Assembly (NCBI GenBank): GCA_947034895.1
Contig: OX344763.1
Span: 60,531,093 to 60,595,092, forward strand
DNA length: 64,000 nt
Source of the DNA: Rhytidiadelphus loreus
Lineage: Eukaryota > Streptophyta > Bryopsida > Hypnales > Hylocomiaceae
Reading direction: 5' to 3'
The notes below the pieces were generated by a model. The model saw only the letters and a list, made by a program, of their open reading frames with translations. It did not search any database and was not told where the DNA came from. Position numbers and translations under genes: made by a program. Shown here piece by piece: positions 45,330-58,113 of the stretch (positions are counted from its first letter, which is position 1; the number at the start of each line of letters is the position of its first letter).

Positions 45330-46460
45330 GGGATTACCAGCTCGTTCGGGGACCCCAAAAGTTTAAAAAAAAAAGGAAATCACTTCCAACCTTTTGTCTT
45401 GTGAATGGGAGGCCAGCTTCACAACGGGTGGATTGGTTCTCCCGTAAGCCTCCTGAGCGTACACAGAAGGCACCCTTCGAGCATCACGTGGCTGCCACCC
45501 CGCAAGAGGGGTCGGCTCATTTGAACTAGCTTGAATCAGAGGTGGTCCCCCACCGAGCTGCGAGTGCACCCTCGAATCCGAGAGGGGATCACCAGCTAGT
45601 TCGGGGACCCCAAAAATTTTAAAAAAAGAAGGAAATCACTTCCAACCTTTTGTCTTGTGAATGGGAGGCCAGCTTCACATCGGGTGGACTGGTTCTCCCG
45701 TAAGCCTCCCGAGCGTTCACAAAAGGCACCCTTTGAGCATCACGTGGCTGCCCCCCCCCCCAAGAGGGGTCAGCTCATTTGAACTAGCTCAAATCAAGGG
45801 AGGTCCCCCACCGAGCTGCGAGTGCACCCTCGAATCCGAGAGGGGATTACCAGCTAGTTCGGGGACCCCAAAAATTTTAAAAAAAAAGGAAATCACTTCC
45901 AACCTTTTGTCTTGTGAATGGGAGGCCAACTTCACAGCGGGTGCACTAGTTCTCCCGTAAGCCTCCCGCGCATACACAGAAGGCACCCTTCGAGCATCAC
46001 GTGGCTGCCACCCCGCAAGAAGGGTCGGCTCATTTGAACTAGCTCGAATCAGGGGTGGTCCCCCACCGAGCTACGAGTGCACCCTTGAATCCGAGAGGGG
46101 ATTACCAGCTAGTTCGGGGACCCCAAAAATTTAAAAAAAAAAGGAAATCACTTCCAACCTTTTGTCTTGTGAATGGGAGGCCAGCTTCACAGCGGGTGGA
46201 CTGGTTCTCCCGTAAGCCTCCCGAGCGTACACAAAAGGCACCCTTGGAGCATCACGTGGTTGCCCCCCCGCAAGAGGGGTCGGCTGATTTGAACTAGCTC
46301 AAATTAAGGGAGGTCCCCCACCGAGCTGCGAGTGCACCCTCGGATCCGAGAGGGGATCACGAGCTAGTTCGGGGACCCTAAAATTTTTTTTAAAAAAAGG
46401 AAATCACTTCCAACCTTTTGTCTTGTGAATGGAAGGCCAACTTCACAGCGGGTGGACTAA
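45330..46460. repeat. 256-bp tandem satellite, right part
   Basis: Begins with the duplicated octamer GGGATTAC (45330-45337) and continues the interrupted unit. GGAAATCACTTCC recurs at 45375, 45631, 45888, 46143 and 46399 (spacing 255-257). The last unit stops at about 46460 after GGGTGGACTAA. Confidence 0.95.
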
Positions 46461-48316
46461 AAATCTAGACGATGAGGTTGTTGAGGATGTAGAGAATACC
46501 TGTGGGATCGGAAGAGCGCCTGTTGGCAGCGTAGTGGGATCTTGGGAGCATCCCCGGACGTGCCTTCTCGTATTCCGGGTCATCGTTCTCTGCGCAGAGG
46601 GAAGATCAATGTGTAAGTGAGTGGTGCCGTGTGTGAATCTCGCGGTGTGCGTGGTAGCAGATTCAAAAATGTACTGGAAGTAGTGGTCGTAGTGGACACC
46701 AAAATTTCAGGTGCGAGGCAACACGATATTCAAGCTGGGATCTTTCCGTTTCGCTCCTAGGTACCACTGAATTCGTCCTACGCTGAGTGATATTCTGAAA
46801 CTCGGCGGGTAGTCTTTTCCGATTAGTGGGATGATCTTGGGCACGTGCCGAGTGGGCTGAGTGGCCTGCATGACCGAATCCACAGGAGCAGCTATGGAAG
46901 GTTCCTTGATGCTCTGAAGGCGCCATGAGAGAGAAGGCACTTGGAGCACTAGTTATGTAGCTTTCTAATTTGGTACTGAAGAAATCTGACGTGGGAGTGG
47001 CGCATTCAATTCAGGCAGCAAAGCATTCAATTCAAACAACAAAGCATTCAGTTCAAGGCAGCAAAGCATGCAATTCGAGGCAGGAACATATTAAGCTCAA
47101 GGCAGAAAAGCATTCACTAATGAGGCATCAGCTTCTTTTTTTCAGACGCGAATGCCTCCGTTTGGCTAGGCCCATTCGCGTTGGTGACATTCATGCTGTA
47201 GTTCGCACAATTGATCCCCACCCGATCGAGAACATGTTGACAGAATGATTACATATGGTGATTTAAATTAAAAAATTCTTTCTCACAGTGCATGATTTGC
47301 ATGCCCCAGAACTCTTGCGGGCTAGCCTGGTGTGCAGGTTGAATAAGTTTTATTTTCCTCATATGATCTACAAGCCCATGAACTCATGCGGGCTAGCCAT
47401 GTCTATAGGTTTAGTTATTTACATTTTCTTCACGTGTAGTTGATTCTGATATTATTGCCCTTTGCATAGGTGACATGGGCAAATCTAATCCAATGGTGAG
47501 TGCCGTATTCAGGAATTGGCCATTTTATATCTTGAACTCATTATTGAGGAGATTAAACTTCGTGAAATGTTTTAGGCTTAATCATCCTTCAAAGTCAAGT
47601 GGATTTGGCAGGTTCACCAAATTGTTTCATATTTTCTGATGCTTCTTGACATTAGTTATGAATCTTAAAACTTCAAGTGAAATGGGAACTAAAATTTCCC
47701 ACCGCTTGAAATATATAGAAGAAAGATTTTGAATTCCAAGAAAGTTGAATTCTGGAGACCACGAAATTAGCTTGGTTTTTCATTTATTCTGAAGGAATTT
47801 TACTAGAAACAAAAATAAGATCTAACTAAGTATTCTATAGGTTACAAGGTTTCCAGTTTCAGTCCTCTTTCAACCCACACAATGTTTTATTGAAAGTTGT
47901 CAATGACAAAGAGTAAGCTTATCACATTTGAAGAAGCCATGTACTCAACTGCCACGGTATGCCCTATGCTTAAGCATGGAATGGCTTGTTTTATTCTTCT
48001 ATGTCAATAATGCACCATAAATTTAAACTATTTGAAAACACCGATCAATGCTCTATGGACCTCTATATATTTGATGCTCAAGATCTATAGACATTTAGTC
48101 TAGATGATTTGAAGTCCAGACTAAACTAGTAAAAGAGTTCCTCAAACATCTCTCTGACTCTATTCACAAGTGAATGCAATCCTTATAACCAGACTCCTCA
48201 AAGAAAAGAAGAAATGAAATGACTCCATCAACTTTGCTGTGGAAATCAGTGTCTGCAAGGCCCTTCCATGAATATCAAACCATAGGGTTTAGGGATATTT
48301 GAAAAGCAACCACAAA
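46461..48316. other. Spacer with unclassified repeat remnant
   Basis: 46461-47000 is moderately GC-rich, with no intact gene; it could be a retroelement or transposon fragment, but I see no protein motif or LTR pair. 47250-48300 is AT-rich spacer with a local duplication of GAACTC(T/A)TGCGGGCTAGCC at about 47311 and 47379. Confidence 0.4.
47006..47115. repeat. About 22-bp tandem repeat AAAGCATTCAATTCAAGGCAGC
   Basis: Five diverged units between 47006 and 47115. No coding potential. Confidence 0.75.
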
Positions 48317-48631
48317 TTATCTTACATTTGAGACGTCCGCTACCTTTTTGCCGCGCTGTAAACTTCTATTTTCCAGTGACGCCTCCTGAGTTGCCCCAAC
48401 ACCATCAGCTGGAGCCTCCTCCTCTCCACCAGTACTACCAATTCCATAGCGCAAAACTCTCCGGAGATCTGCAAATGAAGGCTCGGTAGTCTTGGGCAGT
48501 ACTCTCCCTCCTCTTGTCATCCTGGATCGTTTCAACGCCTTGGCAGACGAAAAATACAATGATCCACGTTTCTTTCCTCTCCTACCTTGCTTCAAACTAA
48601 TCAAATCAACAACAACATTGTCTACAAGCAT
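48317..48631 (-). CDS. Hypothetical small basic protein or exon
   Basis: 104 codons from ATG 48631, rich in Lys/Arg/Gly (KQGRRGKKRG; KALKRSRMTRGGR). The frame passes a possible donor (AAT|GTAAGA) near its end, so it may be an exon. No domain recognised; could be chance. Confidence 0.25.
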   Translation of the reverse strand: MLVDNVVVDLISLKQGRRGKKRGSLYFSSAKALKRSRMTRGGRVLPKTTEPSFADLRRVLRYGIGSTGGEEEAPADGVGATQEASLENRSLQRGKKVADVSNVR

Positions 48632-49704
48632 GAAGGGAGAAGAGAATGTCTGAACCTTGACACTCTCAACTACAAGATGTAAAAGGAAACGAAACTACAA
48701 GAATGAGGACAATGGACACAAATGGCCCTTTATATGTTTGGCCAAGTACGTCAAGGAAGAGCCGTCACATTTATTCCACAAGTGATGAGATGCGAGAAAA
48801 TAATTTCTCATAGTACCTACTTCTGTCAGGTTCATAGAGGCGCCGTCAAAATAATATCCACAAACGAGGCCCTGACATTGGGGGCTATGTCAGTTTTAAG
48901 GAATTTACCCTCGGTACTTAGATCAAGAAATAAAAATTCGTCTATTCCGATGTAGGTACAAGTTCCAAGATTCACATATACCAATGCATATTCAAAATGC
49001 CGTGTGTTGAAATGATGTAAATGATGTACCTAAATTGAATGTTGCAGTCCTTAATTCATTTGGTTCTATTTAATTCACTATGGTTTCAAGACATAGGAAT
49101 CATAGATTAAAAAAGTGGGTTCAGGTTAATGATACTTGTTTGATTATCTATGAAATACAATAATAGTAATTGGAAAAACTTTAAAATTTCAATCTCCTTG
49201 CATAGTACCATAAATGAATTTTTAAAATTAATTAGAAGCAAATTTGACGTCATATGCAAAAGTATTGAAGGAACTTGTATGGATGTATTCCTACCTACTT
49301 AGGTCAAGCGTAGTTTTCATTCTCCCCATTAAAAAGCATTCACATTAATTGAAAAAAATGTATATAGATATCCCTAATCCGCCGTAAACATTTATTAAGC
49401 ATTCACCTCTAAATCACTGATGTTGAGAAAGAGTTGATTATATTCTATTGTCACGTAGTAAATTCAATTCAGTTTTCAAAAATATATTATTGTTTCCATA
49501 ATAATATCAGTGCCATTGCAATAAAGATCTACACAACCAAAATATGACGCATAGTATTGATTGAACAATGAATACATAAGAGTAGCCAAATAGAAGGCCA
49601 CGAGGAACTGCAATCATACAAGACCCAAAGTTTGGTTGTTTACCTCGTCTCTTGTGTTGGATTCAATTGTCAATGTTGTTGAAGTGTCTCTGTAGGGTTT
49701 AGCA
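48632..49704. other. AT-rich spacer upstream of gene E
   Basis: No supported gene. Provides the 5' flank of transposase gene E; TTGTTGAAGTGTCTCTGTAG directly precedes its ATG. Confidence 0.4.
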
Positions 49705-52700
49705 ATGGCTTGGCTTAGAGTTGATGGTCACGACATTCCTCTTGTGTTTCCAATAGTAGACGGTGGATGCGCTAGAGTTCCTTGTCACCTTTTGCACGTC
49801 CGTTTTAGATTTGTAGAAACCTCCATCTATATCGAGGAAGAGAAAAATACGGAATCAGGGGAAGGGCTACAATCTATCCCAATTCCGAGATCAATGGAGG
49901 ATGGAACGCATTGCTGGTACCTTGGTCCTGGGAACTATAGAGCATATGGACTTCCACTCTCTATGCTAGGTGCATGTACAGAAATCTAGAGTCGCCAATC
50001 TGATGGTTCTATGGTCGATATGCCGTGTAGTCCTCATGCCGTGTCACCCAGTACACCTAGAGTTGCTCTGCCAGTCCTACACATGCCTACTATACTTCCT
50101 ATCGTGAAAGAGGAGAGATTAGATCCAATTATAGAGTTGTCTACCGAATCAGAAGGAGAGTCTCCCAATGTCAATGCTGAAAAGCAAAGTTCTTCTTCCC
50201 GGATTGCATCTGACGAGACAAATATTGTGAAATCACTATCTTGTAAGGTCCCATGTAGAAGTCTCTCTAATTCCTCAAAGTCACTATCCTTACCTCGACA
50301 AGATGTAGTAGCGAAAGAAAGCATAATGGATTGTCTAAAGAGACTTGCCATTATGCATCATTCTCGAAACGAATTGTCGTCAGTGGATCTAAGCACCGTG
50401 AAGCACCAGCGGGTTCCATTTCTTCCACTTGTATTCAACGGGGATGTCATCTTCGAATTGCCTCCTTGTGGGTCATCTTCATCTTCATCGGGGGCCAAGA
50501 ACTTAGAAGGAATGGACAAGCACTATGATGGACATCCGTGGTGCAAGCTAATGACCACGAACATTCACAACTCGGACAACCTCAAAATTCGTAAGTCGTA
50601 CTATGCTGGCCATCTTGCTTGTTAGAATGACAATTGTGAGTATTTAAAGAGAGCTTCAAAGCGAAACGAAACTGAGTGGAGTGGCTATACTGTGTTTCGT
50701 TTTACTGCTGGTGGGTGTCCCCCAAAAGAATGTACCCTAGTTTGCAAGGTTTGCAAGATGGTACCTACGTGTCTTGACACATGCAAAGCTAGGATATACT
50801 TTGTGTACACTGATAACCCAGAAATGACTAGGGCCGCTATTCACTTTGGAGAGCATGGCCACCCAGTTGCTAAAGGCATGTATAGAGATTCTACTGAAAT
50901 GATTTGCGGACTCATTGCGGAACAAGTGGCCAAAACACCGATGGCCACGAACTCTGCAATCACTCTCTCTGCTAGTAAAGACTTCCTTGCAAGCTACCTA
51001 TTTCACGATGGAGAGGGGGAGAAAGAGATGCTGAAAGCGGAAGAAATGGAGGAGGTCATGGACCGCTTCCAATATTTGAGTAGTCCAAGTATTCGCAACG
51101 TGATTTCCACTTTCCGGTCTAACAACCGAAGAGGAATAATCGACAACATTATGACCATGAAAAAGGAGTCAAAGTTTGAGTTCATACATGACAGCGTCTT
51201 CCCAGGTCAAGGCAAGGAAAAGGTATACATTTTCAAGATGCTTACTGAAGGACCAGGAAGTGGAGTCGACCTTGTAAGGCGAATGCAATCGGAAGGGGAT
51301 CTGCAGAATGCGTGGTTGATGTTCGACCACGTGAAGGAGTGGACCACAATGGCCTGCCACGTGTATGATACCGAGTACAAGAAGGTAATGACTATTGCAT
51401 TGTGCGACATGCAATCCGAAGATACCGAAGTTCAAGTACAATTTTGACAAAGCTTAAACGCGGTCATGCATCGCCATGGAGTGGGAAACCCTAACTTTAA
51501 AGGATTTATGGCAGACAGCGCTATGGCCAATTGGAATGCGGTCCGCATTGTCTACGGAAGTGGATCTGCCAATGTTGAAATGGAGAATCGCGAGAGGACC
51601 TGTTTGTTGCATTGGAGTACCTCTCTTCACAAGCATACACAGAAATACAACAAGGAAGCATTTCAACAGCAACATATTACTTTGTGTAAGCAATACAAAG
51701 ATTCAAAGAATATGGACCAAGCCGAGGTCCGTTACCTTGCTATACAATCTTGGTGGTTGTCATCTGGAGCTGCCAACGAAGAAGCTCTACATCACTTACA
51801 ACACTGGCTAGCTATCTGGCATTTCCGGTATCGCCAATGGGGAGGCTTCATGGACATGGTGAGTGAATCTTGAAATTGAATTAGTAAAAGTGTTTAAGGT
51901 TGTAAGACTCATATTCTAATTAGAAGTTGAACTTCCTTGATTTTTATCTTTTATTTCTTATTTTTTTAAATTCATTGGGCCCTTTTTATTTCCGTGGTAC
52001 CAAAAAACGAGGGGTCTTCAGAACGCTATAATAACTTGCCTCGGCTCCGACGGATGTATTTATGTTGTCACCATGACCCCCTAATTTTTGTTCTTGGATC
52101 AAAAATATCCAATGTTGGTAGTACAGAATGTTAAATGTCACTAATTTTTTGAATAGATAAGGATTTAGGGAGTAGCAATAGCAGTCATTGCTCGTCCTTC
52201 TTCTTCTAAAACTATAGAGTGAATGAAGATAAATTATTTATAAGTTGCCAATTACTACTTTTGTGAACGTCCTTTACTAACTATTTTATGGTCCTGTTTG
52301 AAATATTTAGAAACTAAATTTGGAAGAGATGTTGGACTTGCCATCGTGCAATTTATCTGAAACGGTGCACAATAAGTGGCTACAAATGTCTGGAAAGCGA
52401 GGAAACAACTTGTTTGACGCCACATGTGATGATAGTATCCGTGCTTGGATGCAAATGACAAACTATCGTGCATACCTGAAAGGATACGCATCGGGATTAG
52501 GGCCGTCAAAAGGGGAGCTGAGACTGAGAGCTGCTAGAAGAAGTGGAGATCCCAAAAAGATTGCAGAGGCGCTAAACACATTGCCTGGAGCAGAGGGGGT
52601 GGGAACCAGAGTACCACACTTGGAAGGAGAAGAAATATTTGGCAGTACAAAGAGGAAGTTGGACGTGCCCATTGGTGATGCAAGAGATTCACATAGGCCG

Positions 52701-53699
52701 GACAAGATCAATTTTTCTCAACCCCGTGTGAAAACAAGGTCCAACACAAGTGTTTCTGAATCTTCTAGAGATAAAGGTAAATACCCTGTTGCAAATACTT
52801 CTGGCCATGTTACGGTAGCATTTGAAAGCGATTGTGATACATCAAAATGGCACACTGCGAGAATCAGCCACAGATCTGTCGCCAAATGTCAAGCTCAACA
52901 ACAAAGATCAAACATCAAGTGCACCAGCAAGATTGCAAAAGGGAAGAAATGAACTCCAGCCCCTACCTACCGCGGTAGAAAAGAAGAATATGGGAGTAAG
53001 CGACAAGTGGTGGTAGATTTTTGGTTTTGTTGGGATGACATCGAACGATGCGTGAAAGGTACAAAACGGAAATGGATTCTCGATTGGCCGGAGGTACCAA
53101 AGGTTTGGCCTGTTTTGTCTGGAACTAACCTAAACCGAGAAGAGACATTGTTATTGCAACATGCAGGATTTCGCCTCCAAGAACGACCAATACTGTCGCC
53201 ACGTCAATTGTTCAACATATCAAAGATTTTCAAACCTGCTTTGTATGACCACCCTCCATCGAAGAACACAGATGTGTATCCAACTGTGAGGAACAGCAAA
53301 GCCATTCGAAGGATTGCAAACGCACCTACTGCAGAACAACGGAACAAGTGGGAAAGTGCAGGTAATGTGAGAGGGCAAATTTTAGGAGTAACATTGCTCC
53401 CTTTCCCAGGCCTTGGTGCAATAGTGGAGTTAGAGACAGGGTTAGAGCCAAACAAAAATGCATATTGAGTTACAGTAGGCCAATTCCCAACGTGCACATG
53501 TCCAGACTTTGTTAATATGGCAATTTCTGCTATTGGAGGTCGACAGCAGTACGTGAATTGCAAACACTTGTACTATTTGTATAGGTATTTTTGCAAGATG
53601 GATGTCAACAAAGATAATTTCATTCATGCACCAAGTTATAGCTTCAATGAGTTGAAGCTACTACTAGTTCGAGCTGGAATGATCACACTTCCAGAATAG
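49705..53699 (+). pseudogene. SWIM-finger MULE-like transposase gene E, five in-frame stops
   Basis: Exons 49705-51858 and 52311-53699 (intron with GTGAGT and AATATTTAG, phase 0), 1,180 codons. N-terminal ~300 residues are variable. Then come a Cys-rich segment (CTLVCKVCKMVPTCLDTC), an RNase-H-like core (PNFKGFMADSAMANWNAV; NRERTCLLHW), LPSCNLSETVHNKWLQMSGK, and a SWIM zinc finger TCTCPDF...CKH. This order matches large MULE/FAR1-related families seen in non-seed plants (from memory). Stops in frame: TAG 49987-49989, TAG 50623-50625, TGA 51445-51447, TGA 52950-52952, TGA 53466-53468. There is no frameshift in ~3.5 kb, and recognisable sequence continues across the last four stops. Confidence 0.8.
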
Positions 53700-54525
53700 G
53701 CATGGACACATGTTCCAATGTACTTCAATTGTAATGCACTCATTTTTATATATTACAATTGAAATGATTTGATGCATAATTTTTTCATTTAAATTCCATT
53801 TCCATTTCTAGTTGGGTATCCATTTTGTCCATTTTCTCCCTAATACTCTCCATTTTGAAGGTCCACTTTTATTCTTCATTATGGCCCTCCATTGCCCTCC
53901 TTTTCTTCATTTGTCTTTTGAGATCCAGACCATGTTTTACATTTTTTTCATTTTTTTTTCTACAAGGTCTCCCAGAATATCAAAATTGGCCAATCCATTA
54001 CCCTAATGAAACCCATAAAATGCACCTTTTAGTTATTTTTAAATCCAATAAGAAGAGATGAAGGAATGCACTTGAAGATGACAGTAACATGCCTATCACT
54101 ATGATTTAAAATAATCATGTCACCCTACCAATCTATGCAATAATGATAAACATATGACTGTATTTGTATGATGATGACATTGATTTGAATTCAGTAGCAA
54201 TTTACCATGTTAAAACTACATGGCCAATGGAAAGCTCGAATCACAATTAATTATAATGGCCCAATGAATGCACTGAATTGTGATAGTCGACTTCCCATTG
54301 GTTTTGTAGATGTATGTTGATTTGAACTTAGTCCTTTTATAGCATCTCATGTAGCCAACCCCAACCGGTATGGGATATGTTGCACGCAACAATGCTAGTA
54401 CGTGACTACGTAAGCAACAAGTGCTTATGAGTGCTAACAATGTAGAAGTCCAATGTTCTAAGTCCCTATCCATGTGTCCCAAAATGATTGGCATTTTGGA
54501 ACATGCCACTACAAGACCGTTCAGA
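53700..54525. other. Spacer 3' of gene E
   Basis: AT-rich; no gene seen. Confidence 0.4.
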
Positions 54526-54830
54526 CCCTAAACCCTCAAACCTTAGCGTCAATGAGAAATGACTCCCACCCTCAACTTGACCCCTCATTTCTTTTTCTAT
54601 TTTTTTGGACAACACTGCGGGCACCAATCCACTTTTCTATTTTTGGGGGACGCTAAGGTTTCCCCTAAACCTTAGCCTCAATTAGAAATGACTTCCAATG
54701 TCAAATTGACCCTCATCCTTTTCCTATATTTTTCCCTTAACCGCCGTGGTCACCAACACACTTCCCCATTTTATTGGGAGCTCAAATTACCCTAAATATT
54801 AGCTTCCATACAAAATGACTGTCGGTCTCA
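54526..54830. repeat. About 130-bp tandem repeat
   Basis: Two full diverged copies and a partial third. Each starts CCTTAGC(G/C)TCAAT(G/T)AGAAATGAC and contains AACAC(A/T)...CACTTCCCCA or CCACTTTTCTA. Likely simple duplication of non-coding DNA. Confidence 0.65.
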
Positions 54831-54994
54831 CTATTTGGTGGATTATTTGTACTACAAAGAATTCGAACACCATATAAAATATTTATTGATCCACGGTAAT
54901 AGGATACACGATTATAGGTCCCAAATTTACCAGTAATAGCAAAAAAATTCAACTTCTTGATTTTTTTGGTGTAAAAATGGGAATTTTTTTGTTC

Positions 54995-55063
54995 TAGGCT
55001 CTAGGCTCACAAGCTCCAGGCTCCACGCTCACAGGCTCACGGCTCCAAGCTCGCACGCTAGCA
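54995..55063. repeat. GAGC minisatellite, copy 2 (inverted)
   Basis: About eight units of GCTC(A/C)CA(A/G)-type sequence after a T-run. Its reverse complement matches the array at 23065-23112 (GAGCTTGTGAGCCT in both). Confidence 0.65.
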
Positions 55064-55464
55064 TCGTTGGTAATGAATATACTGTCTCTGCACTCCCATT
55101 TGATATGTAGCTAATAATCCAATACTGCATGCCTTTATAAAATATATTTCAATACACAATCACTTCGTTATAAATACAATACAAAGCAAAGAAATTAGCA
55201 TTACTTTGTCCTAATCACACAATAGCAGGCAGATTATATAACCACACCATGCAGTTACGCTAGTTTTTGTTTTGTTTTTAAAAAATGGACAACTTCCACT
55301 GATAAAGGAAAATGTACATCAAACCAAGGATGAATCTCCAAAGTATGCTTCCAAGTTTACAATCAGATCATGAGACCAAGGCAAATTGTTGAAGCATGAC
55401 ACGTAGTTACACTAGTTTCATAGCAAATACACACTAAATAGGCATTTAGACACCCCGACAATCT

Positions 55465-55767
55465 TCATCTGGTAGCTCTAACCTCTTGAAAACCTAACCT
55501 ACCCTTTACCCACGCAGGGGTGTACCATCCGTTTATCCACAAGGCTTTTTTTGAATCCTTACGTTTGAAATCAAGGGCCTTAGGGTTTTTTTTGGCCCTC
55601 CGATTGTCCCACCACATCTTCGGATGTGCAAAATAATCCTCCCAATCTGATTCTAGCGAGCGTTCTATTGCTACAGATTGTGAACTACTGGCCAAATTAT
55701 TGCAGACAAGAATTCTACTACTAGCCGTCTGTCTCTCTGGCGACTTGCACGTACTATGCATAGACAC
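55465..55767 (-). pseudogene. OSB-like PDF motif fragment (organellar ssDNA-binding protein)
   Basis: The C-terminal frame SDWEDYFAHPKMWWDNRRAK, continuing through ALDFKRKDSKKALWINGW, resembles the PDF motif of plant OSB proteins, which bind single-stranded DNA in mitochondria and plastids and limit recombination. The exon starts after an acceptor (TTTTACTAG) and ends at TAG. The OB-fold exons that should precede it are not identifiable upstream (55.8-56.5 kb on -), so it may be a fragment captured or left by a transposon, or the last exon of a gene with diverged upstream exons. Confidence 0.55.
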
Positions 55768-57280
55768 CGTTATCTAGTAAAACAAATGATCCATCAACCA
55801 ATCGCTCCATCGACGTAAAACCAACAACCACATCCAAAGCGTCAACAACATGATTTGAACTTGCAACCACACCCAACGCACTCGTTAGAATCCATAACAT
55901 CAACAAGATTGTCAAAACAGATCTATCAACTCAACTTCCTCACACTCACCGTTGGTAATGCGTTTGTCTCATCATGAAACACATCCAGAGTTTCTACTGG
56001 CAACCAACAGCGGTGCAACATTTTATCTTATTTTGAAGCCGTAGGTACTCCTTGTTCTGCAAATGAATCTATCAAATGAATTGAATCTGACTAGAGTCGA
56101 CCATGAACCTCCACTTCTTCGATTGCCAGAGAAGTTAGTTCACAGCGAGTACTACTTTCCAAACCTTTGGGACAGGGATGAATTTTTCAATGGCGTATAG
56201 CCCAACTGCAAGGAGACGCCAAACAAGGGATTCTCCTACACAATCAAGAGGTCTTGCAATAAAAGTATAGGACTTCCTAAACCCAAAACAAGATTTGTGA
56301 TGCTCTGTTTCTGTGAACATTGTCTAAACCTTCACGCAGCAAAGCAAAGTTGAGAATGGGGAAATGTTTCACAAAAGAGACCGGTGAAAGTGCCATGCAA
56401 ATGTTTCTACAAACAAAGGTGTGTCTGGAAATCTTCTCTGGATGCGGAGATGGCTGACGCACCTTGGCCAAATATAGGATCTCATTGATCTAGAAAGTTG
56501 ACAAAGATGTTGAAGATGCGTTGATTCTAAGTACATTATGTATTTGAAGTACTTATGTACTAAAAGAAAGCAATTAGCGGAAAAAAAAATTTATGTGGAA
56601 AAACAATTTTATTTCAAATTTTGAGGTTTAGCCATTCTAGAACTAGGTGCACGCATCTGGAATTATGCAGGAGATTAAGGAAAAACACACTTTTCCACCA
56701 AGTTTTCCGTTGCCAACTGAAATAGCACTACTTTGCTAGATCTTTGCCAAATACATGATGAGGTGAGAGATTTCAATGTAGATTCCGATGGAGAAGACTT
56801 TGTTGTATTCTGGGAAGAAAAGACAACAGAATGTGAGTTCTTAGAAGCCATGAAATTTGTACTTTTCTATGATCTATAGTACTGTGATTTTTTAGTACAA
56901 ATATGCAAAAGTACAATTTTAACACCTTAAAAGAAGGTTTTCAACAAATTCAAGAATAGGCACGGGTACTATACATTTGTAATGCATAGAAAATCTAATT
57001 AGAAGTTGGAAAAAATCCTTGTAAGTTCAAGTTTTGGCAAGTACAAAAGCATGTTGTTCACCATTTTTGTACTGTGACATGAAAAGTACAACAGTCTAGT
57101 GTACACTCACCCCGCTATTTAGCTGAGCTTGCACTAGATTTTCATTTCGTTATTGACGAAACCATAGGAAACTGGTAAAGAGTGTATCCGTAAATACCGC
57201 CACTTTTATCGGAATTTCTATATATAGAAAGAAATATCAAAGCGGCACCATCTTCTTCCTGAATTATCGGAACCTGTTTT
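55768..57280. other. Spacer, possibly remnants of OSB-like gene
   Basis: Short minus frames at 56135-56471 have no motif that I recognise. The rest is AT-rich. Confidence 0.35.
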
Positions 57281-57288
57281 GCCATTCT

Positions 57289-57317
57289 GCATTTCAGCGC
57301 GATTCTCGCTAAATTAA
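57289..57317. repeat. 29-bp palindrome family, copy P1 (decayed)
   Basis: Left arm GCATTTCAGCGCGA, central T, right arm TCTCGCTAAATTAA with mismatches. Same family as P2-P4. Confidence 0.7.
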
Positions 57318-57397
57318 CAGTGAGTAAAGGTTTAATGAGTAACAGTTTAATGAATAAAATGTATTTCATCTTTTTGGACGTGGGAGAATTCTCAGAA

Positions 57398-57490
57398 CTG
57401 AAGTGTAGGTCCAACTGAAACTACAGATTACAATTCAGCTCGATTCGCGCTGAAATGCAAACTGTAGTTTCAGTTGGACCTACGCTACAG
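57398..57490. repeat. 93-bp inverted repeat enclosing palindrome P2
   Basis: Arms 57398-57426 and 57462-57490 are 29 bp with two mismatches; the inner 22 bp (57405-57426, starting GTAGGTCCAACT) are a perfect inverted match to 57462-57483. The loop contains palindrome copy P2 (57430-57458: arm CAATTCAGCTCGA, centre T). The whole could fold as a nested hairpin or cruciform. Confidence 0.9.
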
Positions 57491-57762
57491 ATGCAACGCT
57501 ATATGTTATTTTAATTTCATCTTGCATTTGGATAATTTTATTTCACATAGATTTCAATGAAAGTAAAGATCAAAAACCTATTTTGGATGTAGAGGTGGTG
57601 AAATGTTATTGTTCCATACTATTTCACAAGAATTTTTTATGTATGATAAACTAAACCTTGACAATTAAGAGACGAACTCTCTTCTCAGATTGAATATAAC
57701 CGTCAATTGAAATTTTGAGTGTGTGTTCTGTTGACATTGTTATGTCAAAGTTCCTGATTTCT

Positions 57763-57791
57763 ACAATTCAGCTCGAGTCGAGCTGAAATGC
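57763..57791. repeat. 29-bp palindrome family, copy P3
   Basis: ACAATTCAGCTCGA, centre G, TCGAGCTGAAATGC. Arms match except at the outer bases. Confidence 0.9.
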
Positions 57792-58113
57792 TTATCGGGT
57801 ATTCTGCTAAATATGTACTTGAGTAGTGAGGAGGAAATTATATTTAATTTGTCTAGAAGATATAGGAATTGCTATTAATGCTTATTGATTAAATTTTTTT
57901 AACTAATTAATATGTGTTTATTTGAGTACATTGTATGTCTGATCTGAAATGTCATTTGACGCTATGTGTTTTATTGTTGGAGGTATAGTCGGGTTTATTG
58001 TTTGCGATGAGTTTTACAAGTTCATCGGATTTCATTTACTTTGTTGCAGTGTTTTTGTAGTGAACTGCTTCCTTTAACAGGCTCTATCAAGTTTCTAAGT
58101 GAATGTCATCTTT

